NCBI GenBank assembly: GCA_900320055.1
Contig: ONQS01000015.1
Coordinates: forward strand, 1 to 50,701
Length of the DNA stretch: 50,701 nt
From: an uncultured Prevotellaceae bacterium
GTDB taxonomy: Bacteria > Bacteroidota > Bacteroidia > Bacteroidales > Muribaculaceae
Direction: 5' to 3'
Shown here piece after piece: positions 7,466 through 15,829 of this stretch; the stretch's first letter is position 1; every line of letters begins with the position of its first letter. The position numbers and the translations under genes were made by a program. The notes under the pieces are model-generated. The model saw only the letters and a list, made by a program, of their open reading frames with translations, was not told the origin of the DNA and made no database searches.

Positions 7466-10219
7466 TTACTCGTCGAAGGGGATCCGCTGTTGGCCGGTGA
7501 ACTGGTCGAGCACCTCGTCCTGGCTGATGCCGTCGGTGCGAAGTGTGGCGGTAGTGTCGTCGGCGGTGGCATCGTCGGTGGGCGCTACCACGGGCTCGGC
7601 CTGCTCGACAGGCGCCGGCTCGCGCGGCTCGACCTCGGTGATGGTATCGACCGTCCAGTTGGTGACACGCTTGCCCTTGGCCTTGAACGTCTTGACGCCG
7701 ATAAACTCCTCGGCATCGATGACAAACGGCTCGCGGAAGGCGTCGTCGCCACCCATCTTGACCTCGAAGCGCGGACACGGCTCGTCGCTGAGCAGCAGCA
7801 GGCGCGAGTCGGCATTGGTGCCGATGATGCTCTGCTTGCGCGTGCTGTCCTCGAGGGTGAAGCGCTTCACATAGTGGTGGCCCTGGTCGGCGTCAAAGAG
7901 AACCGCCGTCCACACCTTGTCCTTGTCGAACTTCTCGATGCGCAGGATGCCCTCGTCGTAGTGGTTGGTGGCTTCGGCACTGGTGGTGTAGAACTCGCCG
8001 CCCTGCATGATGACCAGAATGCGGTCCTCGCCGCCAAACAGACCCAGCGAGCGCCCATGGTTCTCATAGTTGATGCGCAGGATGTCCGGGTCGAACCACA
8101 CCTCGCGGTCGCCCAGCGTGGACTGTCCCGCCTCCTTGAGCGAGATGCGGTGCACCTCGTTCTTGGTGACGATGTTGCCCCGAGCCTGCTTGCCCTTGAT
8201 GGCCAGGTCCGCCAGGTTGACGTCAAACTGCAGGATCTTGAGCCTGAACTTGGGCTTGAGGGTGATGCGCAGCACCTCGGCCTCGCCATTGGGGTTGGCC
8301 GTGAACCACACGATCTTGCTGCCCGGCTTGCCCTGGGTGACGTCATACTCCTTGTCGCGGGTGATGCCCGTCACGGCAAAGCGCTTCATGTAGGTGGTGC
8401 CGCCGCGGCCATCCTGGTACAGGACGTTGTAGATGGTGCGGGTGTCGCCCTTCTTGAACACATTCAGGTACAGGATGTTCTTGCCCACATAGATCTTGTC
8501 GGCAACCTTGGTGACCTTGAACTTGCCATCCTTGTAGAAGATGATGATGTCGTCGATGTCCGAGCAGTTGCAGACAAACTCATCCTTCTTGAGTCCCGTG
8601 CCGATGAAGCCGTCGGCCCGGTTGATGTAGAGTTTCTGGTTGGCCTCGGCCACCTTGCTGGCCACGATGGTGTCGAACTCGCGGATGACCGTGCGGCGCG
8701 GATACTTGGCGCCATACTTGGTCTTGAGACCCTCAAACCACTCGATGGTGTAGTCGGTCAAGTGGGCGAGGTGGTTATCGATCTCGGCGACACGGTCGTT
8801 GAGGCGAGCGATGTTCTCCTCGGCCTTGTCGCTGTTGTACTTGATGATGCGCTTCATCGGGATCTCGAGCAGGCGCAGCAGGTCGTCGCGGGTGATCTCG
8901 CGGTAGAACTGGGGCTTGTAGGGCGTCAAGCGCTTGTCGATGTGCTTGAGGGCGCGCTCCTGGTCCTTGGCGTTTTCAAACTCCTTATCCTTGTAGATGC
9001 GCTCCTCGATAAAGATCTTCTCGAGCGAGACGCTGTGCAGGGCCTCCATGGTCTCGCCCCGCTGTATCTCGAGTTCCTGGCGCAGGATGTCGCGCGTGCG
9101 GTCCACGCTGTAGCGCAGCACGTCGCTCACGGTCAGGAACTGCGGCTTCTGGTCCATGATGACGCAGCAGTTGGGCCAGATGGAGATTTCGCAGTCGGTA
9201 AAGGCATAGAGGGCATCGATGGCGATGTCGCTGCTCGTGCCCGCCTGCAGCGAGACGATGATCTCGGCCGTGGCGCTGGTGTTGTCCTCGACCTTGCGTA
9301 TCTTGATCTTGCCGCGCTCGCCCGCCTTGAGGATCGACTCGATGACGTTGCCCGTGGTCTTGCCATAGGGCACATCCTTGACCAGCAGGGTCTTGTTGTC
9401 GAGTTTCTCGATCTTGGCCCTGACGCGCACGCTGCCGCCACGCTCGCCGTCGTTGTAGTGGCTCACGTCGATGTAGCCGCCCGTCTGGAAGTCGGGGTAG
9501 AGGTGGAACTCCTCGCCACGCAGGTAGTGGACGGCGGCATCGATGACCTCGTTGAAGTTGTGGGGCAGGATTTTGCACGACAGGCCCACGGCGATGCCCT
9601 CGGCGCCCTGAGTGAGCAGCAAGGGGAACTTGGCGGGCAGGGTGAGCGGCTCGCGCTTGCGGCCATCGTAGGAGAGGCCCCAGTCGGTGACCTTGGCGTT
9701 ATAGACCGCGTCGAGTGCAAACTCGCTCAGTCGGGCCTCGATGTAACGGCCGGCAGCCGCGCCATCGCCCGTGAGGATGTTGCCCCAGTTACCCTGGGTG
9801 TCGATGAGCAGTTCCTTCTGCCCCAACTGCACCAGCGCGCTGTAGATCGAGGCGTCGCCATGCGGGTGGTACTGCATCGTCAGTCCCACGATGTTGGCCA
9901 CCTTGTTGAAGTGGCCATCGTCGGCCTCCTTCATGGCATGCATGATGCGGCGCTGCACAGGCTTGAAGCCGTCCTCGATGTGGGGCACGGCACGCTCCAG
10001 GATCACGTAGGAGGCATAGTCGAGAAACCAGTTCTCGTACATGCCGCTCAGTTGCAGTTTCTTATCTTTAGGCACCTGGTAGGAGGAGTGAGCCTCGGGC
10101 TCGGCACCCTCGCCCCCGTCGGGGGTGGAGGCGTCGTTATCGTTGGCCTGATCGTCTTGGATATTGTCCTCGGCAGGTTGCTGCTCCATGCCTTCCAGTT
10201 CGTCGTCGTCTTTCTTCAT
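7466..10219 (-). CDS. parC: DNA topoisomerase IV subunit A (GyrA/ParC family)
   Basis: A 917-residue type IIA topoisomerase breakage-reunion subunit, which cuts and rejoins DNA in a complex with an ATPase B subunit (not in this window) to decatenate chromosomes. An acidic 45-residue N-terminal extension precedes the core. Visible motifs are GFKPVQRRIMHAM (84-96), the quinolone-region motif YHPHGDASIYSAL (117-129) and GRYIEARL with catalytic Tyr159. The C-terminal half (from about 560) is the beta-pinwheel DNA-wrapping domain. No canonical GyrA box (QRRGGKG) was seen, which favours ParC over GyrA. The tail after 860 is low-complexity and acidic. At positions equivalent to E. coli GyrA Ser83 and Asp87 it has Ala123 and Ser127. 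Transcribed alone, from a -7 box at 10249-10256. Confidence 0.93.
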   Translation of the reverse strand: MKKDDDELEGMEQQPAEDNIQDDQANDNDASTPDGGEGAEPEAHSSYQVPKDKKLQLSGMYENWFLDYASYVILERAVPHIEDGFKPVQRRIMHAMKEADDGHFNKVANIVGLTMQYHPHGDASIYSALVQLGQKELLIDTQGNWGNILTGDGAAAGRYIEARLSEFALDAVYNAKVTDWGLSYDGRKREPLTLPAKFPLLLTQGAEGIAVGLSCKILPHNFNEVIDAAVHYLRGEEFHLYPDFQTGGYIDVSHYNDGERGGSVRVRAKIEKLDNKTLLVKDVPYGKTTGNVIESILKAGERGKIKIRKVEDNTSATAEIIVSLQAGTSSDIAIDALYAFTDCEISIWPNCCVIMDQKPQFLTVSDVLRYSVDRTRDILRQELEIQRGETMEALHSVSLEKIFIEERIYKDKEFENAKDQERALKHIDKRLTPYKPQFYREITRDDLLRLLEIPMKRIIKYNSDKAEENIARLNDRVAEIDNHLAHLTDYTIEWFEGLKTKYGAKYPRRTVIREFDTIVASKVAEANQKLYINRADGFIGTGLKKDEFVCNCSDIDDIIIFYKDGKFKVTKVADKIYVGKNILYLNVFKKGDTRTIYNVLYQDGRGGTTYMKRFAVTGITRDKEYDVTQGKPGSKIVWFTANPNGEAEVLRITLKPKFRLKILQFDVNLADLAIKGKQARGNIVTKNEVHRISLKEAGQSTLGDREVWFDPDILRINYENHGRSLGLFGGEDRILVIMQGGEFYTTSAEATNHYDEGILRIEKFDKDKVWTAVLFDADQGHHYVKRFTLEDSTRKQSIIGTNADSRLLLLSDEPCPRFEVKMGGDDAFREPFVIDAEEFIGVKTFKAKGKRVTNWTVDTITEVEPREPAPVEQAEPVVAPTDDATADDTTATLRTDGISQDEVLDQFTGQQRIPFDE

Positions 10220-10248
10220 GAAAATCTTAAAATCTTGGTTTTAACCTG

Positions 10249-10256
10249 CAAAGGTA
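10249..10256 (-). promoter_or_regulatory. -7 box for topoisomerase IV A gene
   Basis: The minus strand reads TACCTTTG, matching TAnnTTTG, 30 bp before the start codon at 10219. A TTG at the usual 19-21 bp spacing is missing. The dispersed repeat at 10267-10374 begins just upstream. Confidence 0.6.
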
Positions 10257-10266
10257 ATAAAAATTT

Positions 10267-10374
10267 GTGCAAATCGAGCACAATGCCAAATTTTGTGCAA
10301 CCCCGAGTGCCATGAAAACTGGTTTTCAATGGCTGAGGCGCAGCCAGAATGATCAAAATTTATTAGAGCATTGA
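10267..10374. repeat. Dispersed GCCATGAAAAC...TTTTCAATGGC repeat, diverged copy
   Basis: This matches the elements at 39962-40090 and 40104-40191 in order and sequence: a GTGCAA..CGAGC left part, then AATGCCAAATTTTG, a hairpin GCCATGAAAACtgGTTTTCAATGGC, GAGGCGCAGCC, and an AT-rich tail ATCAAAATTTATT. It lies immediately upstream of the topoisomerase IV A promoter, in the same orientation relative to that gene as the 39962 copy has to the LOG gene. Non-coding. Confidence 0.8.
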
Positions 10375-10461
10375 TGAGGTCTGTGCCAAATGTATCTGAA
10401 TGTTTCCGCCTGTCGGTGCCTGGTGCCTGATTCTGTGGCGATTCGAGGGTGCTGGCAGGGC

Positions 10462-10498
10462 ATAAACAAAACACGGGGCCGCGCCAAGCGCAGCCCCG
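10462..10498 (-). terminator. Terminator of rubrerythrin gene
   Basis: The hairpin 10474-10498 (CGGGGC, GCGC, CAA loop, GCGC, GCCCCG, one mismatch) is followed on the minus strand by the T-rich run TGTTTTGTTTATG. It begins 27 bp after the rubrerythrin stop codon. Confidence 0.75.
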
Positions 10499-10525
10499 CA
10501 TAAGCCATTACACGGGCATCGAGAA

Positions 10526-11068
10526 TCAATAGTTCTCGGCCTTGATCTGGAAGTAGGCCTGAGGATGGTTGCACACGGGGCACATCTCGGGAGCCTTCTT
10601 GCCGATGACCACGTGGCCGCAGTTGCTGCACTGCCACATGGTGTCACCGTCGCGCGAGAACACGATGTCCTGCTTGATGTTGCTTAACAACTTCAGGTAG
10701 CGCTCCTCGTGCAGTTTCTCGATGGCGGCAACGCCCTCCATCTGCTCGGCGATCTCGATGAAGCCCTCCTCGCGGGCCTCCTGAGCCATGCGCTTGTACA
10801 TGTCGGTCCACTCGAAGTTCTCGCCAGCGGCAGCGTCCTCGAGGTTCTCGATGGTGCCCTTCACGGCGCCACCCTGCAGGTGCTTGAACCACAGTTTGGC
10901 ATGCTCCTTCTCCTGATTGGCGGTCTCCTCAAACAGGGCTGCGATCTGCACATAACCGTCCTTCTTGGCCTTGGAGGCATAGTAGGTGTACTTGTTACGG
11001 GCCTGTGACTCGCCAGCGAAGGCTTCCATCAGGTTTTTTTCGGTCTTGGTTCCTTTTAACTCTTTCAT
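10526..11068 (-). CDS. rbr: Rubrerythrin
   Basis: 180 residues, the standard length. A cytoplasmic non-haem iron peroxidase that reduces hydrogen peroxide with electrons from reduced rubredoxin/NADH, protecting anaerobes from oxygen exposure. The N-terminal four-helix diiron domain shows Glu20 ([12 protein letters not shown]), Glu53 and His56 ([11 protein letters not shown]), Glu97 and the HEERY helix (120-124). The C-terminal rubredoxin-like domain has the iron-binding pairs CSNC (147-150) and CPVC (163-166). Monocistronic: it has its own -7 box (11116-11123) and a terminator. Confidence 0.97.
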   Translation of the reverse strand: MKELKGTKTEKNLMEAFAGESQARNKYTYYASKAKKDGYVQIAALFEETANQEKEHAKLWFKHLQGGAVKGTIENLEDAAAGENFEWTDMYKRMAQEAREEGFIEIAEQMEGVAAIEKLHEERYLKLLSNIKQDIVFSRDGDTMWQCSNCGHVVIGKKAPEMCPVCNHPQAYFQIKAENY

Positions 11069-11115
11069 TGTGATAGTGTTAGTTTAGTTATTAATTGATG
11101 TCATGTATTGTGCGA

Positions 11116-11123
11116 CAAAGATA
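11116..11123 (-). promoter_or_regulatory. rbr: -7 box for rubrerythrin gene
   Basis: The minus strand reads TATCTTTG, a perfect TAnnTTTG box, 47 bp before the ATG at 11068. No good TTG at -33 was found, which can indicate activator dependence. That last point is an inference. Confidence 0.65.
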
Positions 11124-11235
11124 GTGATTTTTTGATGCCCGTCCTACAGTAGGCACCATATTTTTATCCCAACACACCGATTTTGATGATATCAACCAGG
11201 CACATTGGTGACAGATCCGTTCTCGGGTCAGAGGC

Positions 11236-12243
11236 TCAGTGTTGGTACTCGGGGCGGTGGCAGTAATGGTTGCGCAGGGTCTCGAAGGCCGATGGATCAG
11301 CCTTAAGACGGGCCGTGTCGGCCAGGATGTCGTAACTGGCGGCGATGCCGTCGAGGGTTACCTGGACCGCGCCTGTGGCGGGGGCGGCAATCTCGGGGAC
11401 GGGGATGTCCCAGCCGTAGAATTCATTTAATGCGGCAAGCATCATGGCGGTGCCGCGCTGCTTGCCTTCACGGCTATAGCCCGCTATATGGGGTGTGGCC
11501 ACGATGGCCTTGTCGAGCAGGGCAGGGGAGATGCAAGGCTCGTTCTCCCAGCAGTCGAGCCCTACGTCGCCAGGCCAGTGCAAGAGTGCCGCGTTGTCGG
11601 CAATCGGGCCACGGGCCGCATCCAGGATGAGGCGGCAACGGCTCATGCCGTCGAGAAACGCCTGGTCACACAGGTGCCAGGTGGGCCACTGCCCGTCGCG
11701 GGTGATGGGGGTGTGGAAGGTGATGATGTCACAGCGGCGCTGCAACTGCTCCAGTGTCGAGAAGGGGATATTGGCGTTGTCGTCCATGCTCTGCCGGGGT
11801 GGGTCGTTGAGCATGACGTCGAAGCCCAGTCGGGAAGCCCAGCGGGCGACGATCGATCCGATGTGGCCCACGCCCACGATGCCTAGCGTCAGACCGCTGG
11901 GCGTGGCGATGCCGCGGTGCCGCATCCAGGCGTTGATGGCACAGAATACCCATTGGGCCACGGCTGGCGCGTTGCAGCCAGGGGCATTGCGCACGGTGAT
12001 GCCGTGCTGGGCGCAATAGTCCAGGTCGATGTGGTCGGTGCCGATGGTTGCCGAGCCGATGAATCGCACGCGGCTGCCGTCGAGCAGGTCGGCATTGCAG
12101 CGGGTGCGGGTGCGGACAACGAGCGCGTCGGCCTCGCGCACGACCTCGCGGGTGATGTCGCTAGGCTCCAGATACAGGACCTCGGCATAAGGCTCGATCA
12201 GGCCTTGGATGTGTGGGATATGATTGTCGATGATGATTGTCAT
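11236..12243 (-). CDS. pdxB: Erythronate-4-phosphate dehydrogenase
   Basis: 335-residue D-2-hydroxyacid dehydrogenase. PdxB oxidises 4-phosphoerythronate to 2-oxo-3-hydroxy-4-phosphobutanoate in the DXP-dependent pyridoxal phosphate pathway. Visible landmarks are the substrate-domain motif SATIGTDHID (64-73), NAPGCNA (86-92), the Rossmann NAD-binding motif GIVGVGHIG (121-129), and the catalytic triad candidates Arg211 (DAARGP), Glu235 (DCWENEP) and His252 (TPHIAGY). The C-terminal dimerisation region is short but present. The start ATG overlaps the stop of the upstream membrane-protein gene by 4 nt (ATGA), indicating translational coupling. Confidence 0.93.
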   Translation of the reverse strand: MTIIIDNHIPHIQGLIEPYAEVLYLEPSDITREVVREADALVVRTRTRCNADLLDGSRVRFIGSATIGTDHIDLDYCAQHGITVRNAPGCNAPAVAQWVFCAINAWMRHRGIATPSGLTLGIVGVGHIGSIVARWASRLGFDVMLNDPPRQSMDDNANIPFSTLEQLQRRCDIITFHTPITRDGQWPTWHLCDQAFLDGMSRCRLILDAARGPIADNAALLHWPGDVGLDCWENEPCISPALLDKAIVATPHIAGYSREGKQRGTAMMLAALNEFYGWDIPVPEIAAPATGAVQVTLDGIAASYDILADTARLKADPSAFETLRNHYCHRPEYQH

Positions 12244-13229
12244 GGCGCCATCAGGTTAGCAGCAAAAAAAGCCATGCAGCCCGCGATGAGCAGGAGCAGG
12301 AACACATAGCGGTGCGGGATGGTGGTGCGCAGCGTGTGGGCATGGGCCAACTGGATGGCCACCATGAGGTTGAGCAGCGGCAGGTAGACCGCTACGTCGC
12401 TGTAGTCGATGCACAGGGCAATCACCACCACAGCGAGCATAAAGACGAAGAAGGCGTTATAGACACGCGTCTGCCTCCGGTAGTTCATGATGGTCATGAG
12501 ATTCATGACGGCCAGCAGGATGCCTGCTAGGGCGGTGAGCACCGACAGCAGGAGCAGCAGATTGGTGTGGAGCGTGCCAGCCTGGGTCCAGATGCCGTCG
12601 ATGTGCGGCAGTGTGAACGACGCCGGTTGCGTGATGCCTAGGCCAAGTGCTATCCAGAAGGGTGTGACCAGACCGAAGAGCATGGCCAGCAACCCCTTGA
12701 GGTTGAGTACACCCATGTTGAGAAAGCCGAGCAGGAAGGCCGGTATCAGCACCAGAAATCCGTAGTGGAACATGCTGCCCGTCGCCGCAAGGGCAAAGAT
12801 GAGGAAAATGCTGCGCTGGGAGTGCCGGTCCTGATAGGAGGCAAACAGTGGCATGATGGCCAGTGCCGTGACCAGCGAGAGCAGGGTGCCGGCATTGAAC
12901 GCTACCAGTCCCGACGGGTTGGCCACTTGCAGCAGGAAGAAGAGCGACACAAACAGGTGGGTCACCGCCCGCACATAACTGAACACCTTGTTCAGCGCCA
13001 GCATGATGCCACCGGTGACCAACAGGCCCAGCACGTTGACGGCGGCAGACATCGGCCCTGCCTCGATGAGCGATCCCCTCAAGGTAAAGAAGAAGCCCGT
13101 GCTCTCGGAGGCCTGCGGCTGCACGCCCATCGACAGCGCCACCAGTGTCGCCGCCACCAGGGCCAGCGCACACAGCGTCATAAACGGGCGTCCGTTAAAG
13201 TAGTCGTTGATATGTTCCCTTGCTGCCAT
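12240..13229 (-). CDS. Polytopic membrane protein coupled to pdxB
   Basis: About 329 residues from the ATG at 13229 (MAAREHINDYFNGRP). The longer frame starts with TTG at 13256 and adds only 9 residues, so the ATG is preferred. There are roughly nine to ten hydrophobic segments (for example FMTLCALALVAATLVALSM, LLSLVTALAIMPLFASY, GLLAMLFGLVTPFWIALGL, VYNAFFVFMLAVVVIALCI). No transporter or enzyme signature is recognised. It resembles uncharacterised Bacteroidales inner-membrane proteins. The 4-nt overlap with pdxB shows they are co-translated, but no link to vitamin B6 can be drawn from sequence alone. Confidence 0.8.
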   Translation of the reverse strand: MAAREHINDYFNGRPFMTLCALALVAATLVALSMGVQPQASESTGFFFTLRGSLIEAGPMSAAVNVLGLLVTGGIMLALNKVFSYVRAVTHLFVSLFFLLQVANPSGLVAFNAGTLLSLVTALAIMPLFASYQDRHSQRSIFLIFALAATGSMFHYGFLVLIPAFLLGFLNMGVLNLKGLLAMLFGLVTPFWIALGLGITQPASFTLPHIDGIWTQAGTLHTNLLLLLSVLTALAGILLAVMNLMTIMNYRRQTRVYNAFFVFMLAVVVIALCIDYSDVAVYLPLLNLMVAIQLAHAHTLRTTIPHRYVFLLLLIAGCMAFFAANLMAP

Positions 13230-13384
13230 GACTTGGGTATTGAAAATCACAGACAACCCCTACAACATGATGATTGAGATAGTTGCCTGTGCTGTTCAAG
13301 TTGCCATCTGAAATGATCTGCTATCAACTGATAGTCGTGTATGTAGTATAAATGCGAGAATGGTCCTCTGATCGAGGGAAGACC

Positions 13385-14938
13385 TTACTCGTCGTTGTTG
13401 CCGTCGGGCTTCTGGTCGGTGGGCTCATCCAGGCCACGGCGTTTCCAACTCTTGCGGCGGCCATGCACGATGGGTACCTCCATGTCAGCACCGAGGGTGG
13501 GCTTGCGGTCGCGCAGGATGCGCTTGGCAAAGGTAGAGGTGTGGCGGAATTCCTGGTCAAAGTCATCGTCGTAGCGACCGGCTTTGTCGCGATTGTCGAC
13601 CTGTGACATCAGGCGGCGGTCACGGGCAATCTTGTCGCGGCGCTGGCGCTCATCGTCACGCAAGGCGGGGGCGTCATCGCGGCGACGGGGACGGTCATTG
13701 GCCGCACCCTCGACACGGCGTGCATGGTAGTTGCCCTGGCTGCGCTCACTGCTGCGGAAACCCTCGTTGCGGATGTGCTCGCCACGCCCGCGCAGTTCGT
13801 CGTAGGTACCGTCGAAGATGACAAACTGGAGCAGTTCGCAGTCCAGTCCGCCATTGTTCAGGGCATAGCGTACCGACGGCTTGAGGCCGATCTTGAACGA
13901 CTGCTCCTTGTCGCTGCAGATGAGCCAAGCGTTATAGCCCATAAAGGTGTGCTTCAACTTGGAGCCCAGGTCGCGGTAGAACTGGTCGATGTCGTCCATG
14001 CTCAGGCGCTCGCCGTAGGGCGGATTGCTGATGAGCGTGCCGCCCTTGGGCACGATGTTGATGTCGCGCAAGTCGCGGCGCTCGAGTTCGATATACTTGT
14101 TCAGGCCGGCGCTCTTGACATTGGCACGAGCGATGGCAATGGCTTTGCCCTCGATGTCGCTGCCATAGATCTTGTGGGTGAACTCGCGCTCGGCGCTATC
14201 GTCGTTGTAGATCGTGTCAAACAGGTCGGCGTCATAGTCGGGCCACTGCTGGAAGGCATACTGGTCACGATAGACACCAGGGGCAATGTTGGCGCCGATG
14301 AGGGCTGCCTCGATCAGGAAGGTGCCCGAGCCACACATGGGATCGATCAGGTCGGTGTCACCCTTCCAGCCGCTGAGCATGATGATGCCCGCTGCCAGCA
14401 CCTCGTTGATGGGCGCGTCGGTCTGCGCCACGCGCCAGCCGCGCTTGAACAGCGGGTCTCCGCTGCTGTCGAGCGACAGGGTCACGTCACGTCCCGAGAT
14501 GTGGACGTCGAATCGGATTTCGGGGTTGCTCAGCCTGATGCTGGGGCGCTTGCCATACTTCTCGCTGAAATAGTCGGCGATGGCGTCCTTGACACGATAG
14601 GTGACAAAGCGGGAGTTGTTAAACACCTCGCTATAGACGGTGGCGTCGATGGCAAATGTGGTGTTGACGGTCATCAACTGCTCCCAGTCAAATGATTTTA
14701 ACTGCTGGTACAGGTCGTCGGCGCTCGTCGACTTCAGGGTCAGAAACGGCTTGAGGATGCGAACGGCTGTGCGGCAAGTGAAATTTGCCCTGTAGAGTAT
14801 CTCCTTGTCTCCCTTGAAGTAAACCACGCGGTTACCTTCAGTAACTTCTTCGGCGCCAAGAGCGCGCAACTCGTCGGCAAGGACACCTTCCAGCCCCAGG
14901 AAGGTTTTTGCCACCATATCAAATTTATCGGTCATCAT
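13385..14938 (-). CDS. THUMP-domain class I RNA methyltransferase (RlmL N-domain-like)
   Basis: 517 residues. The N-terminal part (MVAKTFLGLEGVLADELRALGA) is a ferredoxin-like/THUMP RNA-binding domain. The middle carries the SAM-dependent methyltransferase fold: LIDPMCGSGTFLIEAALI (motif I, about 196-213), GSDIEGKAIAIARAN, and the adenine/guanine-type catalytic motif NPPYGERL (about 286-293). Together these match the family of E. coli RlmL, which methylates 23S rRNA G2445. The rRNA position here is an inference. The last 120 residues are a low-complexity Arg/Asp-rich tail (RRRDDAPALRDDERQRRDK, then KSWKRRG), probably an RNA-binding extension. Either of the tandem ATG codons at 14938 and 14935 could be the start. 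Divergent from the SlyD-like gene. Confidence 0.9.
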   Translation of the reverse strand: MMTDKFDMVAKTFLGLEGVLADELRALGAEEVTEGNRVVYFKGDKEILYRANFTCRTAVRILKPFLTLKSTSADDLYQQLKSFDWEQLMTVNTTFAIDATVYSEVFNNSRFVTYRVKDAIADYFSEKYGKRPSIRLSNPEIRFDVHISGRDVTLSLDSSGDPLFKRGWRVAQTDAPINEVLAAGIIMLSGWKGDTDLIDPMCGSGTFLIEAALIGANIAPGVYRDQYAFQQWPDYDADLFDTIYNDDSAEREFTHKIYGSDIEGKAIAIARANVKSAGLNKYIELERRDLRDINIVPKGGTLISNPPYGERLSMDDIDQFYRDLGSKLKHTFMGYNAWLICSDKEQSFKIGLKPSVRYALNNGGLDCELLQFVIFDGTYDELRGRGEHIRNEGFRSSERSQGNYHARRVEGAANDRPRRRDDAPALRDDERQRRDKIARDRRLMSQVDNRDKAGRYDDDFDQEFRHTSTFAKRILRDRKPTLGADMEVPIVHGRRKSWKRRGLDEPTDQKPDGNNDE

Positions 14939-14962
14939 GTGCTAATAATCTTTTGAAAGGTG

Positions 14963-14970
14963 CAAAGTTA
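14963..14970 (-). promoter_or_regulatory. -7 box for RNA methyltransferase gene
   Basis: The minus strand reads TAACTTTG, 24 bp before the ATG at 14938. It is one half of a divergent promoter pair with 15004-15011. Confidence 0.6.
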
Positions 14971-15003
14971 CTCTAAAAACTCGATATATGACGAAATTAA
15001 TTG

Positions 15004-15011
15004 CTATCTTT
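15004..15011 (+). promoter_or_regulatory. -7 box for SlyD-like isomerase gene
   Basis: TATCTTTG lies 39 bp before the chosen ATG at 15051. Placing the promoter here rules out the upstream in-frame ATG at 14988 as the translation start. Confidence 0.65.
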
Positions 15012-15050
15012 GCCGAAAATATTTTTTTAAAACCAATTTCTATCATTTCA

Positions 15051-15626
15051 ATGGATAAAATTCAAGCAGGTAAATATGTAGAACTCGTGTACGAGATCTT
15101 TGTGGTCAATGGCGACGAGCAGACCAGTGTGTTCAAGTTTAATAAGGAGCATCCCGATGCGTTTGTCTTCGGCATGGATTTGTCGCTCATCGAGGGTTTC
15201 CAGAACCACATTATCAACCTCGAGCAGGGCGAGAAGTTTGACTTCACCTTGAAGCCCGAAGAGGCCTTCGGCGTCAAGAACCCCGACCTGGTGTACGAAC
15301 TGGAGAAGGAGATCTTCCACATCGACGGCAAGTTTGACCACGAGCATATCCGCGAGGGCGCCATCGTGCCGATGATGACCCAGGAGGGCATGCGTGTCGA
15401 GGGGCAGGTGGTCAAGGTCACCGACGACAAGGTGTTTATGGACTTCAACCATCAGTTGGCTGGCGAGACCGTGCGCTATAGCGGTTATGTGCAACTGGTG
15501 CGCGATGCCACGCCCGAGGAACTCCAGCCCAAGCACCACGGTTGCGGTTGCGGCTGTGAGGAGTGTGGCGACGGTTGCGGCCACGAGCACGGCGACGGTT
15601 GCGACTGCGGTTGCGGCGGCTGCTAA
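15051..15626 (+). CDS. slyD: SlyD-like FKBP-type peptidyl-prolyl isomerase with metal-binding tail
   Basis: 191 residues from the ATG at 15051 (MDKIQAGKYVELVYEIF). The frame is open back to 14988, but the -7 box at 15004-15011 lies inside that extension. FKBP core: YEIFVVNGDE, FVFGMDLSLIEGFQNHIINL and EKFDFTLKPEEAFG. This is interrupted by the insert-in-flap chaperone domain (about 75-130), then VTDDKVFMDFNHQLAGETVRYSG. The last 31 residues hold nine Cys and four His (GCGCGCEECGDGC...), the hallmark of SlyD metal-binding tails that carry nickel or zinc. Expected role: proline isomerase, folding chaperone and metal reservoir in the cytoplasm. Confidence 0.94.
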   Translation: MDKIQAGKYVELVYEIFVVNGDEQTSVFKFNKEHPDAFVFGMDLSLIEGFQNHIINLEQGEKFDFTLKPEEAFGVKNPDLVYELEKEIFHIDGKFDHEHIREGAIVPMMTQEGMRVEGQVVKVTDDKVFMDFNHQLAGETVRYSGYVQLVRDATPEELQPKHHGCGCGCEECGDGCGHEHGDGCDCGCGGC

Positions 15627-15713
15627 AGTTCCTGCATATCACGACTCGTAGTTTCGACCCTCACAGGATTGCAGGGTTCAGAAAACGGAATGTGCTAAAA
15701 AAGTATAATAGGG

Positions 15714-15745
15714 CAATGATTAAAGAAATTTTTCTTTAATCATTG
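15714..15745. other. 15-bp perfect inverted repeat before pckA promoter
   Basis: CAATGATTAAAGAAA (15714-15728) pairs perfectly with 15731-15745 around a 2-nt centre. It ends exactly one base before the TTG of the pckA -33 element (15746-15748). It could be the slyD terminator, whose T-rich arm would serve as the U tract, or an operator controlling pckA. The sequence does not decide between these. Confidence 0.7.
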
Positions 15746-15775
15746 TTGCACATTATAAATAAATGAGTAATTTTG
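15746..15775 (+). promoter_or_regulatory. pckA: pckA promoter
   Basis: TTG at 15746-15748, 19-bp spacer, TAATTTTG at 15768-15775: a full Bacteroidota sigma-ABfr type promoter, leaving a leader of about 50 nt before the ATG at 15830. Confidence 0.85.
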
Positions 15776-15829
15776 CAGCACTTTTTCAAAATAGGTAATT
15801 TCTAAACAGTTAATAATTAAAGATTTATT

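Noticed and set aside
7421-10315. 964-codon plus-strand ORF antisense to topoisomerase IV A
   Set aside because: It mirrors the real gene almost exactly, has a biased Asp/Leu/Val/Ala composition and no recognisable domain. The minus-strand protein shows clear catalytic motifs.
13324-13566. 80-codon minus-strand ORF at the end of the RNA methyltransferase gene
   Set aside because: It overlaps the real gene in another frame and has no promoter or family match.
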